Shown: one piece after another, positions 9,157 through 18,409 of the stretch
Numbering within the stretch: the stretch's first letter is position 1
Layout of the letters: every line of letters begins with the position of its first letter
From: Longilinea sp964536805
GTDB taxonomy: Bacteria > Chloroflexota > Anaerolineae > Anaerolineales > Anaerolineaceae
Assembly (NCBI GenBank): GCA_964536805.1
Contig: CAZHYQ010000005.1
Location: 124,001 to 188,000, forward strand
Length of the DNA: 64,000 nucleotides
Direction: 5' to 3'
Notes under the pieces: generated by a model
Told to the model about the DNA's origin: nothing
What the model saw: the letters and a program-made list of their open reading frames with translations, nothing else
Databases searched by the model: none
Translations under genes and position numbers: made by a program

Positions 9157-10395
9157 ATGAATAAACGCCGTCACCATTCGAATCCGGTGATGATCGTATT
9201 GCTGTTGCTCGGGGTAGCCGCATTGGTGTATATCAACCAGGTGGTGGTGCCAACCACGCCGCCGCTTTTTATCGCAACGGCCACTCCAACCCGGGCGCCT
9301 GAGACTTATGTTTCGGAAGGTCAGGCATTCGAAGCCGAGGGGAAAATTGCCCAGGCGATCTCGTCTTATAAAGAAGCTGTCCAGGTGGACCCAAAGAACG
9401 CCGGGGTGAATGTTACCCTGGCGCGCTTGGAGGCCATGAACGGCAATTATGCCGATGCCATCATGCATACTGAAAACGCGCTTCTGATCAATTCAGAAAA
9501 CGCCATGGCGCACGCGGTCCGCGGATGGGCGTTGGGTCTTTCGGGAGAATACCTGACTGCCCAGTCCGCTTTGCAGCGCGCCATTGAGCTGGATCCAAAT
9601 AATGCGATTCCCTATGCGTATTACGCTGAGGTCCTGGCGCGCATGCAGCAGGACGGCAAAGGCACCATGGGAACGCTGGACGAGGCGATCAATTACTCGC
9701 GCAAGGCGCGCGACCTGGGCCCCAACCTGTTGGAGACTCACCGCGCCCGCGGCATCATCCTGGAGCTCACCGGCGAGAATGCCGAGGCAATCCAGGAATT
9801 GGAAGCTGCGGTTGCCATTAACCCCAATATCGCTGAACTGCATATTATGCTGGGACGGAATTATGTCGCTACAGGCGATGATCCCAAAGCGGAAGAACAG
9901 TATTACAAGGCAAATTCGCTAAATCCGTCGGATCCCTGGCCGGATGTTTATATGTCGCGCCTGTATTTGCGCACCGGCGATTATGCCAAAGCCATCCAAT
10001 TTGCGCAGCAGGCTGTGGAAAACGACCCGACCAACTCATTCTTCTATATCAACCTGGGTACGATGTATTACAAGAACCTGATGTACCCGGATGCGATCAA
10101 GACCTTCCGCCTGGGATTGCGCGGCGGAACCACGGAAGCCGGGGTTGACCTGCCGGGGGCTCCGTTAAGTGGCGATAATGTGGATGCGTATTATTTTTAC
10201 GGTCTGGCACTTGCGCGTGCGGGCGATTGCACTGAGGCGATGGAAATTTCGCAGTTGCTGCAGCAAACGGTTCCAAACGATGATATCGCCATGTATAACG
10301 CACAAGAAATGATCAATATTTGTACTGCACTGGCGGGCAATTCGACCAGCGTGCCGGCAAGCGGTCCGGAACAAACCGCGACAACACAACCCTAA
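9157..10395 (+). CDS. Membrane-anchored TPR protein 1
   Basis: 412 aa from ATG 9157. An alternative in-frame ATG at 9130 lies at the predicted transcription start, and GGAAG precedes 9157. A single hydrophobic helix (about residues 10-27) and a short Thr/Pro-rich segment are followed by roughly nine tetratricopeptide repeats, for example AIELDPNNAIPYAYYAEVL and AVENDPTNSFFYINLGTMYY. The TPR domain should face outside the membrane and act as a protein-interaction scaffold. Its partner is not identifiable. The next gene, a paralogue, begins 2 nt after the stop. Confidence 0.85.
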   Translation: MNKRRHHSNPVMIVLLLLGVAALVYINQVVVPTTPPLFIATATPTRAPETYVSEGQAFEAEGKIAQAISSYKEAVQVDPKNAGVNVTLARLEAMNGNYADAIMHTENALLINSENAMAHAVRGWALGLSGEYLTAQSALQRAIELDPNNAIPYAYYAEVLARMQQDGKGTMGTLDEAINYSRKARDLGPNLLETHRARGIILELTGENAEAIQELEAAVAINPNIAELHIMLGRNYVATGDDPKAEEQYYKANSLNPSDPWPDVYMSRLYLRTGDYAKAIQFAQQAVENDPTNSFFYINLGTMYYKNLMYPDAIKTFRLGLRGGTTEAGVDLPGAPLSGDNVDAYYFYGLALARAGDCTEAMEISQLLQQTVPNDDIAMYNAQEMINICTALAGNSTSVPASGPEQTATTQP

Positions 10396-10397
10396 GA

Positions 10398-11738
10398 ATG
10401 GGCACCATACACAGACGCTATATTTTTCTCCGCCAAAAGCCGCGCAATGATCCATACCGCGTGCTGATCCTGCTGGCGTTGTTATTGGCTGCCCTGTTTG
10501 TGCTGCGCGAATTCCGTTCGGGCGCCATCGAAACGCCGTTTCAGTCCACGCCCACGCCTACACGCTCGGTGGTTTCCTTTGAACAGGAAGCCGAGACATA
10601 CTTTCAGATCGGCGATTTGAACAAAGCGATCGACTCGTACAAGCGTGCGATCGAAGTGCAGCCGCAAAACCCGCAATTGTACGCCGAATTGGCGCGCATT
10701 CAGACGTATTCGTCCAGCCTGCTGACGACAACCGAGGGCCGTCGTACGCGTCTGCAGGATGCACTGGATTCGATCGACAAAGCCATCGAACTGGCGCCGG
10801 AAGACAGTACCGCGCACGCCGTCCGTGCCTTCGTCCTGGATTGGAACGCCAACCCGCTGCTGGCCGGTGACAAGGTAGCATCGATCCTGGTTCAAGCCGA
10901 ACAGGAAGCGGTCACTGCGATCAACCTGGATAATCAAAACACGCTGGCCCTGGTTTATTATGCTGAAATCCTGGTCGATCAGCAAAAATGGAACCAGGCG
11001 GAACAATACATTCAACAGGCCATGAACCGCGATACGACGTTAATGGACGTGCACCGGGTGATGGGTTATGTATTGGAATCCACCCGCCAATACCGCCTCG
11101 CGATCGAAGAATACCAAAAAGCATTGGAAATTGCCCCTAACATGCCGCTTTTGTGGCTGCAAATTGGCTACAATTACCGCGCACTGGCCAACCCGAGCGT
11201 TCCGGCACAATTCGAACCAGCCCTGGAAGCATTTCAAAAAGTGGTGGAGATCAACGATCGCTTGGGAATCCAGGATCCGGTACCGTACACCCAGATTGCC
11301 AAGACGTATGCGCAAATGGGCGAGGGGCTGGTGGCATCCCGCAATGCTCGCAAAGCATTGCAACTTGGACCCACCAACCCGGATATGTACGGTCAGCTTG
11401 GCGTCATCTATTTCCAGGCCAGAAATTACGAAGGGGCAATTCCAGCCTTTCAATGCGCTCTGGAAGGCTGCGATGCTGCGGTTAGCTGCGAGGTACGCCG
11501 GTGTGATTCAGCTACGGATGCGCCTGTGATAATCACCGGGCTGCCGCTGGACGATAACACGGTCGTCTATTATTACACCTACGGCTCCGTCCTGGCCGGC
11601 ATGCACCGTCAGAGCAACGGCTACTGCAAAAAAGCCATGGAAATTCTGCAAAAAGTCCGCAGTGCATATAATTCGGATACGCTGATTCTGTCAATTATTG
11701 AACCCAGTGAAAATATCTGCCATGGATATGGCTATTAG
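10398..11738 (+). CDS. Membrane-anchored TPR protein 2
   Basis: 446 aa from ATG 10398, the first ATG after the TAA of the previous gene (2 nt apart). The same frame is open further upstream, but that would overlap the paralogue. Organisation copies the neighbour: a basic N terminus, one membrane helix (about residues 20-36), a short linker STPTPTRS, then TPR units such as AIEVQPQNPQLYAELARI. The C-terminal part contains four to five Cys around DAAVSCEVRRCD that the neighbour lacks. It was probably formed by gene duplication. Function unknown. Confidence 0.82.
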   Translation: MGTIHRRYIFLRQKPRNDPYRVLILLALLLAALFVLREFRSGAIETPFQSTPTPTRSVVSFEQEAETYFQIGDLNKAIDSYKRAIEVQPQNPQLYAELARIQTYSSSLLTTTEGRRTRLQDALDSIDKAIELAPEDSTAHAVRAFVLDWNANPLLAGDKVASILVQAEQEAVTAINLDNQNTLALVYYAEILVDQQKWNQAEQYIQQAMNRDTTLMDVHRVMGYVLESTRQYRLAIEEYQKALEIAPNMPLLWLQIGYNYRALANPSVPAQFEPALEAFQKVVEINDRLGIQDPVPYTQIAKTYAQMGEGLVASRNARKALQLGPTNPDMYGQLGVIYFQARNYEGAIPAFQCALEGCDAAVSCEVRRCDSATDAPVIITGLPLDDNTVVYYYTYGSVLAGMHRQSNGYCKKAMEILQKVRSAYNSDTLILSIIEPSENICHGYGY

Positions 11739-11789
11739 GGTACCACCCTTAAAAAATTATCAGAGTTTTATAAGAGTAAAAAAATCCTC

Positions 11790-11818
11790 TTGACTTTATA
11801 TTTGAAGCCAAGTAAAAT
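11790..11818 (+). promoter_or_regulatory. groESL vegetative promoter
   Basis: TTGACT, 17 bp, TAAAAT: a near-consensus housekeeping sigma promoter whose start falls just before the CIRCE operator. Confidence 0.85.
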
Positions 11819-11828
11819 TCATTTCGGT

Positions 11829-11855
11829 TTAGCACTCTAACCATGAGAGTGCTAA
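11829..11855 (+). promoter_or_regulatory. CIRCE operator (HrcA binding site)
   Basis: TTAGCACTC, 9 bp spacer, GAGTGCTAA: a perfect match to the CIRCE consensus. It lies about 10 bp downstream of the groESL -10, in the classic position for HrcA repression released by heat stress. Confidence 0.97.
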
Positions 11856-11904
11856 TTTGAACCAAGTCTACCAATAAATCCTCAACTTATTTTGGAGGGA
11901 AAGA

Positions 11905-12198
11905 ATGACTATCTCGTTGAAACCTTTAGGTGCTCGTGTTGTGGTTGAACCGCTGGAGCAGGAAGAAGTGACTGCCGGTGGGATTGTTCTCCCCGAAACC
12001 GCCAAAGAAAAACCCCAAAAGGGTACGGTTCTTTCGGTAGGCGCTGGCGACCGTGATGACAAAGGCAACCGCATCGCCATGGATGTTAAAGTTGGCGATA
12101 CGGTACTGTTTGCCAAGTACGGCGGCACCGAGATCAAAATTGACGGCAAGAAGCTGCTGATCCTGCGCGAAAGCGATTTGCTGGCGATCATCGTGTAA
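11905..12198 (+). CDS. groS: Co-chaperonin GroES
   Basis: 97 aa, the usual length. The start SLKPLGARVVVEPLEQEE, the mobile loop with GGIVLPETAKEKP, and the roof and VLFAKYGGTEIKIDGK segments are all present. It caps the GroEL ring during ATP-dependent protein folding in the cytosol. TTGGAGGG precedes the ATG. First gene of a two-gene operon under CIRCE control. Confidence 0.98.
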   Translation: MTISLKPLGARVVVEPLEQEEVTAGGIVLPETAKEKPQKGTVLSVGAGDRDDKGNRIAMDVKVGDTVLFAKYGGTEIKIDGKKLLILRESDLLAIIV

Positions 12199-12242
12199 TT
12201 TTTCCAAAAAAGAAATCAAGCTAATCATTAAGGAGTGTAAGT

Positions 12243-13877
12243 ATGGCTGCTAAACAACTTGTTTTCGGTGAAGATGCTCGCCGTAAACTGAAGACCGGAA
12301 TTGATGTCGTTGCGACTGCCGTCGCGACCACGCTTGGCCCCAAGGGCCGCAATGTTGCCCTCGACCGCAAGTTTGGTTCCCCGACCATCACCCATGACGG
12401 CGTGACGGTTGCCAAAGAAATCGAACTGGAAGATCCGTTTGAGAATATGGGCGCGCAGCTTCTCAAGGAAGCCGCCACCAAGACCAATGACATCGCCGGC
12501 GACGGCACCACCACCTCCACGGTGTTGGCCCACGCCATTGTCAACGAAGGTCTGAAGACCCTCTCTGCTGGCGCGAACCCGATGCTGCTGAAGCATGGTA
12601 TCGAAGCTGCCGCCAAGGCGGTTGCTGAAAATATCAAGGGTCAGGCTATCAAAGTTGAAACCAAAGAAAACATCGCCGCTGTTGCCACCATTTCTGCCCA
12701 GGATGCCAATATCGGCAACCTGATCGCCGAAGTCATGGAAAAAGTTGGCAAAGATGGCGTTATCACCGTCGAAGAATCCAAAGGCCTGGAATTCGAGACC
12801 GAGTATGTTGAAGGCATGCAGTTTGACCGCGGCTATATTTCAGCCTACTTCATCACCGACAGCGAACACATGGAATCTTCCATCGCAGATCCCTACATTC
12901 TGATCTACGATAAGAAGATCTCTGCTGCCACCGATATCGTCCCGATCCTCGAGAAGCTGGTGCAGATTGGCAAGCGCGATCTGGTCATCATTGCCGAGGA
13001 TATCGACGGCGAAGCCCTGGCGACCCTGGTATTGAATAAACTGCGCGGCATGCTGAACGTGCTCGCCATCAAGGCTCCTGGCTTTGGCGATCGCCGCAAG
13101 GCAATGCTGCAGGATATTGCCACCCTGACTGGCGCCGCAGTAATCTCCGAGGAAACCGGCCGCAAGCTGGAAACCACGACGATTGCTGATCTGGGCCGGG
13201 CCGAAAAGGTTGTTGCCGACAAAGATAACACCACCATCGTCGGCGGCAAGGGTGAAGAAGCCGGCATCCGCGGCCGCATCGAGCAAATCCGCATCGAAAT
13301 TGACAAGACCACCAGCGACTATGACCGCGAAAAACTGCAGGAACGCCTGGCTAAGATGTCCGGCGGTGTTGCGATCATCCGGGTGGGTGCTGCCACTGAA
13401 ACCGAACTGAAGGAAAAGAAGCACCGCGTTGAAGATGCTTTGTCAGCGACCCGTGCGGCGGTTGAAGAAGGTATTGTGCCGGGCGGCGGCGTTGCCCTGA
13501 TCAACGCAGTCTCCGCTTTAGACAAAGTCAAGATGGCCAACGAAGACGAACAGATCGGCGTCAACATGGTTCGCCGCGCATTGGAAGTGCCCATGCGCAA
13601 GATCACCGAGAATGCTGGCAAAGAAGGTTCTGTGATCATCGCCAACGTTCGCGCCGAACAGAAGAAACAGAAGAATGTCAAGATCGGCTACGACGTGATC
13701 CGCGACGAATACATTGACATGGTCAAGGGCGGCGTGATCGATCCCGCCAAGGTGACCCGCGGCGCTCTGGAAAATGCCGCCTCCATCGCGGCCATGATCC
13801 TGACCACCGAAGCTCTGGTGACGGATGTTCCTGTCAAGGAAGCCGCTGCACCTCAGCCCCAGATGCCCGAATACTAA
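12243..13877 (+). CDS. groL: Chaperonin GroEL
   Basis: 544 aa, full length. The ATP-binding loop GDGTTTSTVLA, the LGPKGRNVALD segment near the N terminus, and GGVAIIRVGAATE with PGGGVALI in the equatorial domain are intact. The C terminus ends in PQPQMPEY and not in the GGM repeats seen in many bacteria, so the cavity tail is atypical. AAGGAG precedes the ATG. Follows groES by 44 nt and is closed by a hairpin terminator. Confidence 0.98.
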   Translation: MAAKQLVFGEDARRKLKTGIDVVATAVATTLGPKGRNVALDRKFGSPTITHDGVTVAKEIELEDPFENMGAQLLKEAATKTNDIAGDGTTTSTVLAHAIVNEGLKTLSAGANPMLLKHGIEAAAKAVAENIKGQAIKVETKENIAAVATISAQDANIGNLIAEVMEKVGKDGVITVEESKGLEFETEYVEGMQFDRGYISAYFITDSEHMESSIADPYILIYDKKISAATDIVPILEKLVQIGKRDLVIIAEDIDGEALATLVLNKLRGMLNVLAIKAPGFGDRRKAMLQDIATLTGAAVISEETGRKLETTTIADLGRAEKVVADKDNTTIVGGKGEEAGIRGRIEQIRIEIDKTTSDYDREKLQERLAKMSGGVAIIRVGAATETELKEKKHRVEDALSATRAAVEEGIVPGGGVALINAVSALDKVKMANEDEQIGVNMVRRALEVPMRKITENAGKEGSVIIANVRAEQKKQKNVKIGYDVIRDEYIDMVKGGVIDPAKVTRGALENAASIAAMILTTEALVTDVPVKEAAAPQPQMPEY

Positions 13878-13898
13878 AAGTTGGTTTGAAAAAACCTT

Positions 13899-13935
13899 AC
13901 CGGTCGTGCGCAAGCACGGCCGGTTTGCTTTCAAA
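13899..13935 (+). terminator. groESL terminator
   Basis: Stem ACCGGTCGTGC / GCACGGCCGGT with a GCAA tetraloop, followed by TTGCTTTC. It starts about 20 nt after the groEL stop. Confidence 0.7.
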
Positions 13936-13977
13936 GCTGTGAAGTCGCATAGGAAGCCGGGTGATGTTGTAATCGGT

Positions 13978-13983
13978 TATAAT
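13978..13983 (+). promoter_or_regulatory. -10 element close to the PpiC lipoprotein start
   Basis: TATAAT ending 8 nt before the ATG. No clear -35 and no Shine-Dalgarno are seen. A leaderless or nearly leaderless message is likely. Confidence 0.5.
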
Positions 13984-13991
13984 TTTCTCTA

Positions 13992-14888
13992 ATGCGAAAC
14001 CGGACAATCCCATTCATCTTTATTGCGATGCTACTTATATTGACAGCCTGCAAAGGGCCGGCCTTGCCGCAAACCACGCCAACCTTTGCAGCAACAGCCA
14101 CCGTGACTCCGCTCCCGCCGACACCCAGCCCGACCTCTGAACCTTTGGCAGCACGGGTCAATGGCGAAGGAATTCTCCTGGCCGATTATCAATCCGAATT
14201 AGGCCGTTTCCAGGCTGCCCTGGCTGAGATTGGAAAAAATGCCAGCGAGGATGAAGCACGCCAACGTGTTTTGAATGAATTGATCGATGAATTGCTGCTG
14301 GCGCAGGCGGCGACTGCCGGCGGCTATCAAATCAGTGCGTCCGATTTACAAGCCAATTTGGATCAACTGACGCAAAAAACCGGCGGCGCGGAAGCATTAG
14401 CCGCCTGGCTGCAAAAATACGGTTACGATGAAACGAGCTTCCGGCGGGCATTATCCCGGTCGCTGGCGGCCGCCTGGCAGCGCGATCAAATACTGGCTTC
14501 CGTACCCACCACCGCCGAGCAAATCCATGCCCGTCAAATTCTCGTATTATCCAAAGCTACTGCAGATTCTGTTTATAACAATCTTCAATCTGGCGCGGAT
14601 TTTGCAACGATTGCAAAGCAATATGATTCTGTCACTGGCGGCGAGTTAGGCTGGTTTCCGCGCGGCTATTTAACGCAGCCGGCCGTCGAAGAGGCTGCCT
14701 TTGCGTTACAACCCGGACAATACAGCCCGGTGGTGCAATCCGAAATTGGCTACCATATCATCGAAGTAATCGAACGGGAAGTTCGCCCGCTGTCGCCGGA
14801 AGCTTTGCGAAAACTGCAGGGCGATGAGCTGGCAGGATGGTTGAAACAACGCCGAACTGAAAGCCAGATCGATATACTGCTGCCGTAG
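13992..14888 (+). CDS. Peptidyl-prolyl isomerase (PpiC/SurA-type) lipoprotein
   Basis: 298 aa. Signal peptide with lipobox LTAC (Cys about 19), a Thr/Pro-rich linker, a SurA-N-like helical region (about residues 50-175) and a parvulin PPIC domain beginning HARQILVLSK with GGELGWFPRGYL and IIEVIER. It should assist folding of secreted proteins outside the membrane. The C terminus resembles PrsA/SurA architecture without a second PPIC domain. A membrane-anchored unknown gene follows after 23 nt and may be cotranscribed. Confidence 0.9.
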   Translation: MRNRTIPFIFIAMLLILTACKGPALPQTTPTFAATATVTPLPPTPSPTSEPLAARVNGEGILLADYQSELGRFQAALAEIGKNASEDEARQRVLNELIDELLLAQAATAGGYQISASDLQANLDQLTQKTGGAEALAAWLQKYGYDETSFRRALSRSLAAAWQRDQILASVPTTAEQIHARQILVLSKATADSVYNNLQSGADFATIAKQYDSVTGGELGWFPRGYLTQPAVEEAAFALQPGQYSPVVQSEIGYHIIEVIEREVRPLSPEALRKLQGDELAGWLKQRRTESQIDILLP

Positions 14889-14911
14889 ACGGCCGATTTG
14901 GAAGGAAAAAT

Positions 14912-15631
14912 ATGGAAACTGAAGCCCCCCAACGTAAAAACGACCTGATCTGGAACGTATTGTCGATTGCAGTAATGGTTGCCATGTTGATTGTGGGGAT
15001 CATATTCATCGTGCTATTTCTGAATCCCGGCAGTGCGATAAACCCATTTCCACCGGAAGAATTTCGGGCCGAAGTCGTCATTCCAACTGTCATACCAACC
15101 TATCCGGCCACCTGGACACCCACAACGCCTCCGACTGCCACGGTAGCGCCGACAGATGTGCCGCCCACTAAGGAAGTGCCGGTGGTTTCAGCCACGCCGG
15201 AAGAAATAAAAACGGTTATCCCAACCGTCACTCAGAAACCCGGCGGCTATGGTTATACCTTTGCCGTGCAGACCGATCCATCGCCAATATCCAGCATTTA
15301 TTACCGCCCGGAATGGGGCTGTGATTGGCTGGGTTTGGCCGGAAATACGGTGGATCTGCAAAATAGCCCCGTGACCGGCATCCGGGTGCAGGTCGGGGGG
15401 TTTCTGAGCGGCAATAAAGTGGATCTGCTCAGCCTGACGGGTACTGCATTGCAATACGGCCGGGCTGGTTATGAATTTACTCTGGCGGAAAAGCCAGCCG
15501 TTTCGACCGGGAAACTATGGATCCAACTTCTGGATCAATCGGATTTGCCGTTATCCGACAAGATCTATTTTGATACCTTCGACACCTGCGATAAGAATCT
15601 CATCATTATCAATTTCAAGCAAGTCCGGTAA
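14912..15631 (+). CDS. Membrane-anchored extracytoplasmic protein, unknown function
   Basis: 239 aa. Charged N terminus, one transmembrane helix (about residues 14-36), a long Thr/Pro/Val-rich linker (about 50-105), then a compact domain of about 125 residues beginning YGYTFAVQTDPSPISSIYYRPEWGCDWLGLAG and ending in YFDTFDTCDKNLIIINF. It contains two Cys that could form a disulfide. I do not recognise the domain; a beta-rich fold is suggested by the alternating hydrophobic pattern. GGAAGG precedes the ATG. Linked to the PpiC gene. Confidence 0.75.
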   Translation: METEAPQRKNDLIWNVLSIAVMVAMLIVGIIFIVLFLNPGSAINPFPPEEFRAEVVIPTVIPTYPATWTPTTPPTATVAPTDVPPTKEVPVVSATPEEIKTVIPTVTQKPGGYGYTFAVQTDPSPISSIYYRPEWGCDWLGLAGNTVDLQNSPVTGIRVQVGGFLSGNKVDLLSLTGTALQYGRAGYEFTLAEKPAVSTGKLWIQLLDQSDLPLSDKIYFDTFDTCDKNLIIINFKQVR

Positions 15632-15655
15632 ACCTGTTTCTAATCCAAGTAAACG

Positions 15656-15686
15656 CAGGCGGTCTGTGGCAAAACGGGCCGCCTGT
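15656..15686. terminator. Hairpin between convergent genes
   Basis: Stem CAGGCGG / CCGCCTG between the unknown membrane protein gene (+) and the DUF711 gene (-). It is followed by TTAATTAG on the plus strand. The T-tract is weak, so it is only a candidate bidirectional terminator. Confidence 0.4.
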
Positions 15687-15689
15687 TAA

Positions 15690-16919
15690 TTAGTTTCCGT
15701 TCGGTTTTCGTGGATGCAATTGGAAGGTTTCCTTTCCCGCCAACAGGCCGGCAAGCGGCGCGGCATCCAACCGCAGGATGCGTCCATTGGCGAAGTATGA
15801 AAAATCGAAACCTGTCAGATCGCCGGCCTGTTTGCCGGGAACGGGCATCAGGCGGGCGGTGAGCGGTTTGCCCAAACGTACTGCCAACGCCGCTACATCC
15901 AGCAGGATTGCATACAATTGATCGGCGCTCACATCGCCCGCCAGAGGCACGGTATCCAGACCCGTACCGCACGCTGCCGAAAACATCAGCAAATCTTTGA
16001 TGCCAAGCGTGCCGTCGATTGTACGGCGGGCTAAAACTGAATCTTCGAGGACAGGCAGCATCAAGCCGTTAAAACCAATGCGCGGCCAGCGTCCTCGGTC
16101 AAGCGTATCCGCCACAAAGGCAGCCGCAGCCAATGATCCTGCCATTCCAAGAGCGGGCAAACCCAGTTTTTCCATTGCATGGCCCAGCGAAACGGCATCA
16201 TCGGGGTAGGGCGCTAATGAAACATCAAAACCTCCGAAAAGCGTTTCAAATTCTGCGGCTACTCCGGCGGCAAGTTCAGTGAGGACGGCCGTGTGGGCTT
16301 CCAAATCCGTCAGCAGGTTATTGCGCGCGGCTTCCAATGTATCCGCACGGCTGAAAGCTTCAACGGCCACATCGGCACACTCCAGCGCCAGGGCAAAAGC
16401 TGGCAGCGTGCCGCCGGCATACCCGGCCGGAAAAAACGGCGTACCAGGCAAAACATTCGCCAGGGCTGAGAAACGCAGGTTGGCAAAGCCATCCGGCGAA
16501 ATCTGGGCGGCTGCATGGATCACCTCGGCGCATGCCCGCACCGCAGGCAAGGATATGCCATCCGTCGCCGTGGCCATCACCCCGCCAAAAAAGACATTTT
16601 GGGTGGCAGCGATCATTTTGGGAATCAGACGATAGCTTTCTGGGTATTGCGGCAGTGCGGGGCCGAGCGATACATAATTGAAGCCGCGTTCGGCCGCTCG
16701 GATTTCCAGCTTTTGTGCCAGGAATACGGCACTGTCATCGCAACAGGTTGGCACCATGATTGGGAACGGGACTGTTGCCAGGCGGGTGGATTGGACTTCG
16801 TATCCAGCAGCAGAAAAGCGCTGTGCTGCCGTTTTGGTCAGACGAGCCAACCGGTCCAGCGTGGCGCCAGCCCCGCTTTGCCCATGATGGTAAAAACAGG
16901 TAATTGAACGAATTTTCAT
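15690..16919 (-). CDS. DUF711 (UPF0210) family protein
   Basis: 409 aa. The start MKIRSITCFY, the segments YVSLGPALPQYPESYRLIPKMIAAT and FFPAGYAG, and the C-terminal ACGTGLDTVPL block mark the DUF711/UPF0210 family, whose members are uncharacterised and distantly related to pyruvate formate-lyase-like proteins. No signal peptide, so cytosolic. Its ATG overlaps the stop of the SpoU methyltransferase gene by 4 nt, so it belongs to that operon. No reaction can be assigned. Confidence 0.85.
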   Translation of the reverse strand: MKIRSITCFYHHGQSGAGATLDRLARLTKTAAQRFSAAGYEVQSTRLATVPFPIMVPTCCDDSAVFLAQKLEIRAAERGFNYVSLGPALPQYPESYRLIPKMIAATQNVFFGGVMATATDGISLPAVRACAEVIHAAAQISPDGFANLRFSALANVLPGTPFFPAGYAGGTLPAFALALECADVAVEAFSRADTLEAARNNLLTDLEAHTAVLTELAAGVAAEFETLFGGFDVSLAPYPDDAVSLGHAMEKLGLPALGMAGSLAAAAFVADTLDRGRWPRIGFNGLMLPVLEDSVLARRTIDGTLGIKDLLMFSAACGTGLDTVPLAGDVSADQLYAILLDVAALAVRLGKPLTARLMPVPGKQAGDLTGFDFSYFANGRILRLDAAPLAGLLAGKETFQLHPRKPNGN

Positions 16920-17698
16920 GCATCCCTCTGGCGAACGACTTCGAAGATTAATATTCCAGCAGCGATCGCCGCGTTCAAGGATTCGCTCTTTCCCGGCATG
17001 GGAATGTGAATCCGGTCGTCCGCGGCCTGCCGGGCGGCGGCGCTGACACCCTCGGCCTCGCTGCCGATGACGAGCGCCAGTGGCGAACGCAGATCGCTTT
17101 GCCAGGCTGTCCGGCCGCCTTCAACATCTGAGAGCAGTATGCGAACCGGCTTCGGCCTGGAATGAAGGTCGGTAGCAATGTCATGCCAGTCTGCCGTGTG
17201 AATGGGCAGGCGGAATTGTGCGCCCATGCCGGCCCGGATCACTTTGGGGGCGAAAGGATCGACACTCCCCGGGGTGAGAATTAGCCCGTTCACTCCTGCA
17301 GCCGCGCAAGTACGGATGAGCGTTCCCAAGTTGCCAGGGTCGCGGATGGCATCCGCGATGACGAAGAAATCGCCTTCATCCGGAAATGCAATTTCCCGCC
17401 GCCGGATGACAGCCAGGATACCTTGCGATGTCTCCGTATCTGTGAGACTGTCCATCACGTGGGAGGCGATTTCTTCGATGTCCGCTCCAGCGTTGGCCAG
17501 GTTGGTGAGAATTTTCTGCCCGCGCAGCGAGAGTTGACCACAGTACAACACCAATTCAACCGGCCAAAGCGAGACAAGGGCTTCCTCAACCAGGCGAACG
17601 CCTTCCACCACGAACGCAGCGGAAGCGTCGCGCTCGCTGCGTTTTGCCAACAGTTCGCGCACGCGTTTGACTTTGGGGTTCTGGTTGGAGGTGATCAT
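16916..17698 (-). CDS. SpoU/TrmH-family RNA 2'-O-methyltransferase
   Basis: 260 aa. An N-terminal substrate-binding domain (about 1-95) is followed by the SPOUT domain with motif 1 NLGTLIRTCAAAG, motif 2 VIGSEAEGVS and motif 3 IPMPGKSESLNAAIAAGI. These are the residues of SAM-binding trefoil-knot 2'-O-ribose methylases. The target could be 23S rRNA or tRNA. Its location downstream of infC-rpmI-rplT resembles YsgA of Bacillus. Ten nt separate it from the macro gene and it overlaps the DUF711 gene. Confidence 0.9.
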   Translation of the reverse strand: MITSNQNPKVKRVRELLAKRSERDASAAFVVEGVRLVEEALVSLWPVELVLYCGQLSLRGQKILTNLANAGADIEEIASHVMDSLTDTETSQGILAVIRRREIAFPDEGDFFVIADAIRDPGNLGTLIRTCAAAGVNGLILTPGSVDPFAPKVIRAGMGAQFRLPIHTADWHDIATDLHSRPKPVRILLSDVEGGRTAWQSDLRSPLALVIGSEAEGVSAAARQAADDRIHIPMPGKSESLNAAIAAGILIFEVVRQRDA

Positions 17699-17707
17699 AA
17701 AGCCAAT

Positions 17708-18280
17708 TTACTCCGCAGAGGGGTGCAATTCGCGCCACACAATCAGGAATTCATTGAGGGTTGCCTCATCAATGATCACCAGGCGCACAACTTTTAGCGA
17801 ACTTTCCGGATGCGAACTGAAATAGGCAGCCGTGGTCGCAAAGAAGATTCTGGCAGCCCGCTGTTTGGGGAATCCAAAAACGCCGGTCGAAAGCGCGGGA
17901 ATAGCCAGGGAGTCCAAGTTCAATTCGTCGGCTTTCTCGTAACAGCCCTGGTAGGCAGTTTCCAACTTGGCATCCTCGTCGCCGCTGCCCCACACCGGGC
18001 CAACCGCATGAAGAATGGTGCCAGCTGGCAGGTTGCCGCCCGATGTCACGGCGGGGCGGGCATGGGTCACCAGACCGTTATTTGCGATCCACAAATCGCT
18101 CTCCCTTTGAATCTCATAACCGCCATTTCGCAAAATGGCTCCGGCAATCCCGCCACCGTGCTGCAATTGGCTGTTAGCAGCATTGACAATGGCAGCGGTA
18201 GTTTCGCGGGTCAGATCGCCTTGGACAATTTGCAGGCGGTGGCCGGTGGAATAGGAGTGGTCAACAATCAGCAGGCTCAT
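17708..18280 (-). CDS. Macro-domain ADP-ribose hydrolase/deacetylase
   Basis: 190 aa, a single macro domain. LQIVQGDLTRETTAAIVNAAN and LQHGGGIAGAI are the ADP-ribose binding and catalytic loop, and ALSTGVFGFP is the diphosphate loop. Members remove acetyl groups from O-acetyl-ADP-ribose or ADP-ribose from proteins. First gene of a three-gene unit with the SpoU methylase and DUF711; GGAGGGTGAC precedes the ATG. It lies just beyond the rplT terminator. Confidence 0.93.
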   Translation of the reverse strand: MSLLIVDHSYSTGHRLQIVQGDLTRETTAAIVNAANSQLQHGGGIAGAILRNGGYEIQRESDLWIANNGLVTHARPAVTSGGNLPAGTILHAVGPVWGSGDEDAKLETAYQGCYEKADELNLDSLAIPALSTGVFGFPKQRAARIFFATTAAYFSSHPESSLKVVRLVIIDEATLNEFLIVWRELHPSAE

Positions 18281-18353
18281 GTCACCCTCCGGAGATTTGA
18301 TTTAATATGCAGGTGTAATGATATCCTTTATTGTAACCCGGATCGCCTCATGA

Positions 18354-18387
18354 ATAAAAAAAATCCTGAGAGGTTGTCTCTCAGGAT
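18354..18387 (-). terminator. Terminator of the infC-rpmI-rplT operon
   Basis: Perfect 10-bp stem ATCCTGAGAG / CTCTCAGGAT with a 5-nt loop followed by eight T residues on the minus strand. One of the clearest intrinsic terminators in the window. Confidence 0.92.
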
Positions 18388-18409
18388 CGAGAAGGTTCGC
18401 TGCAATCGC

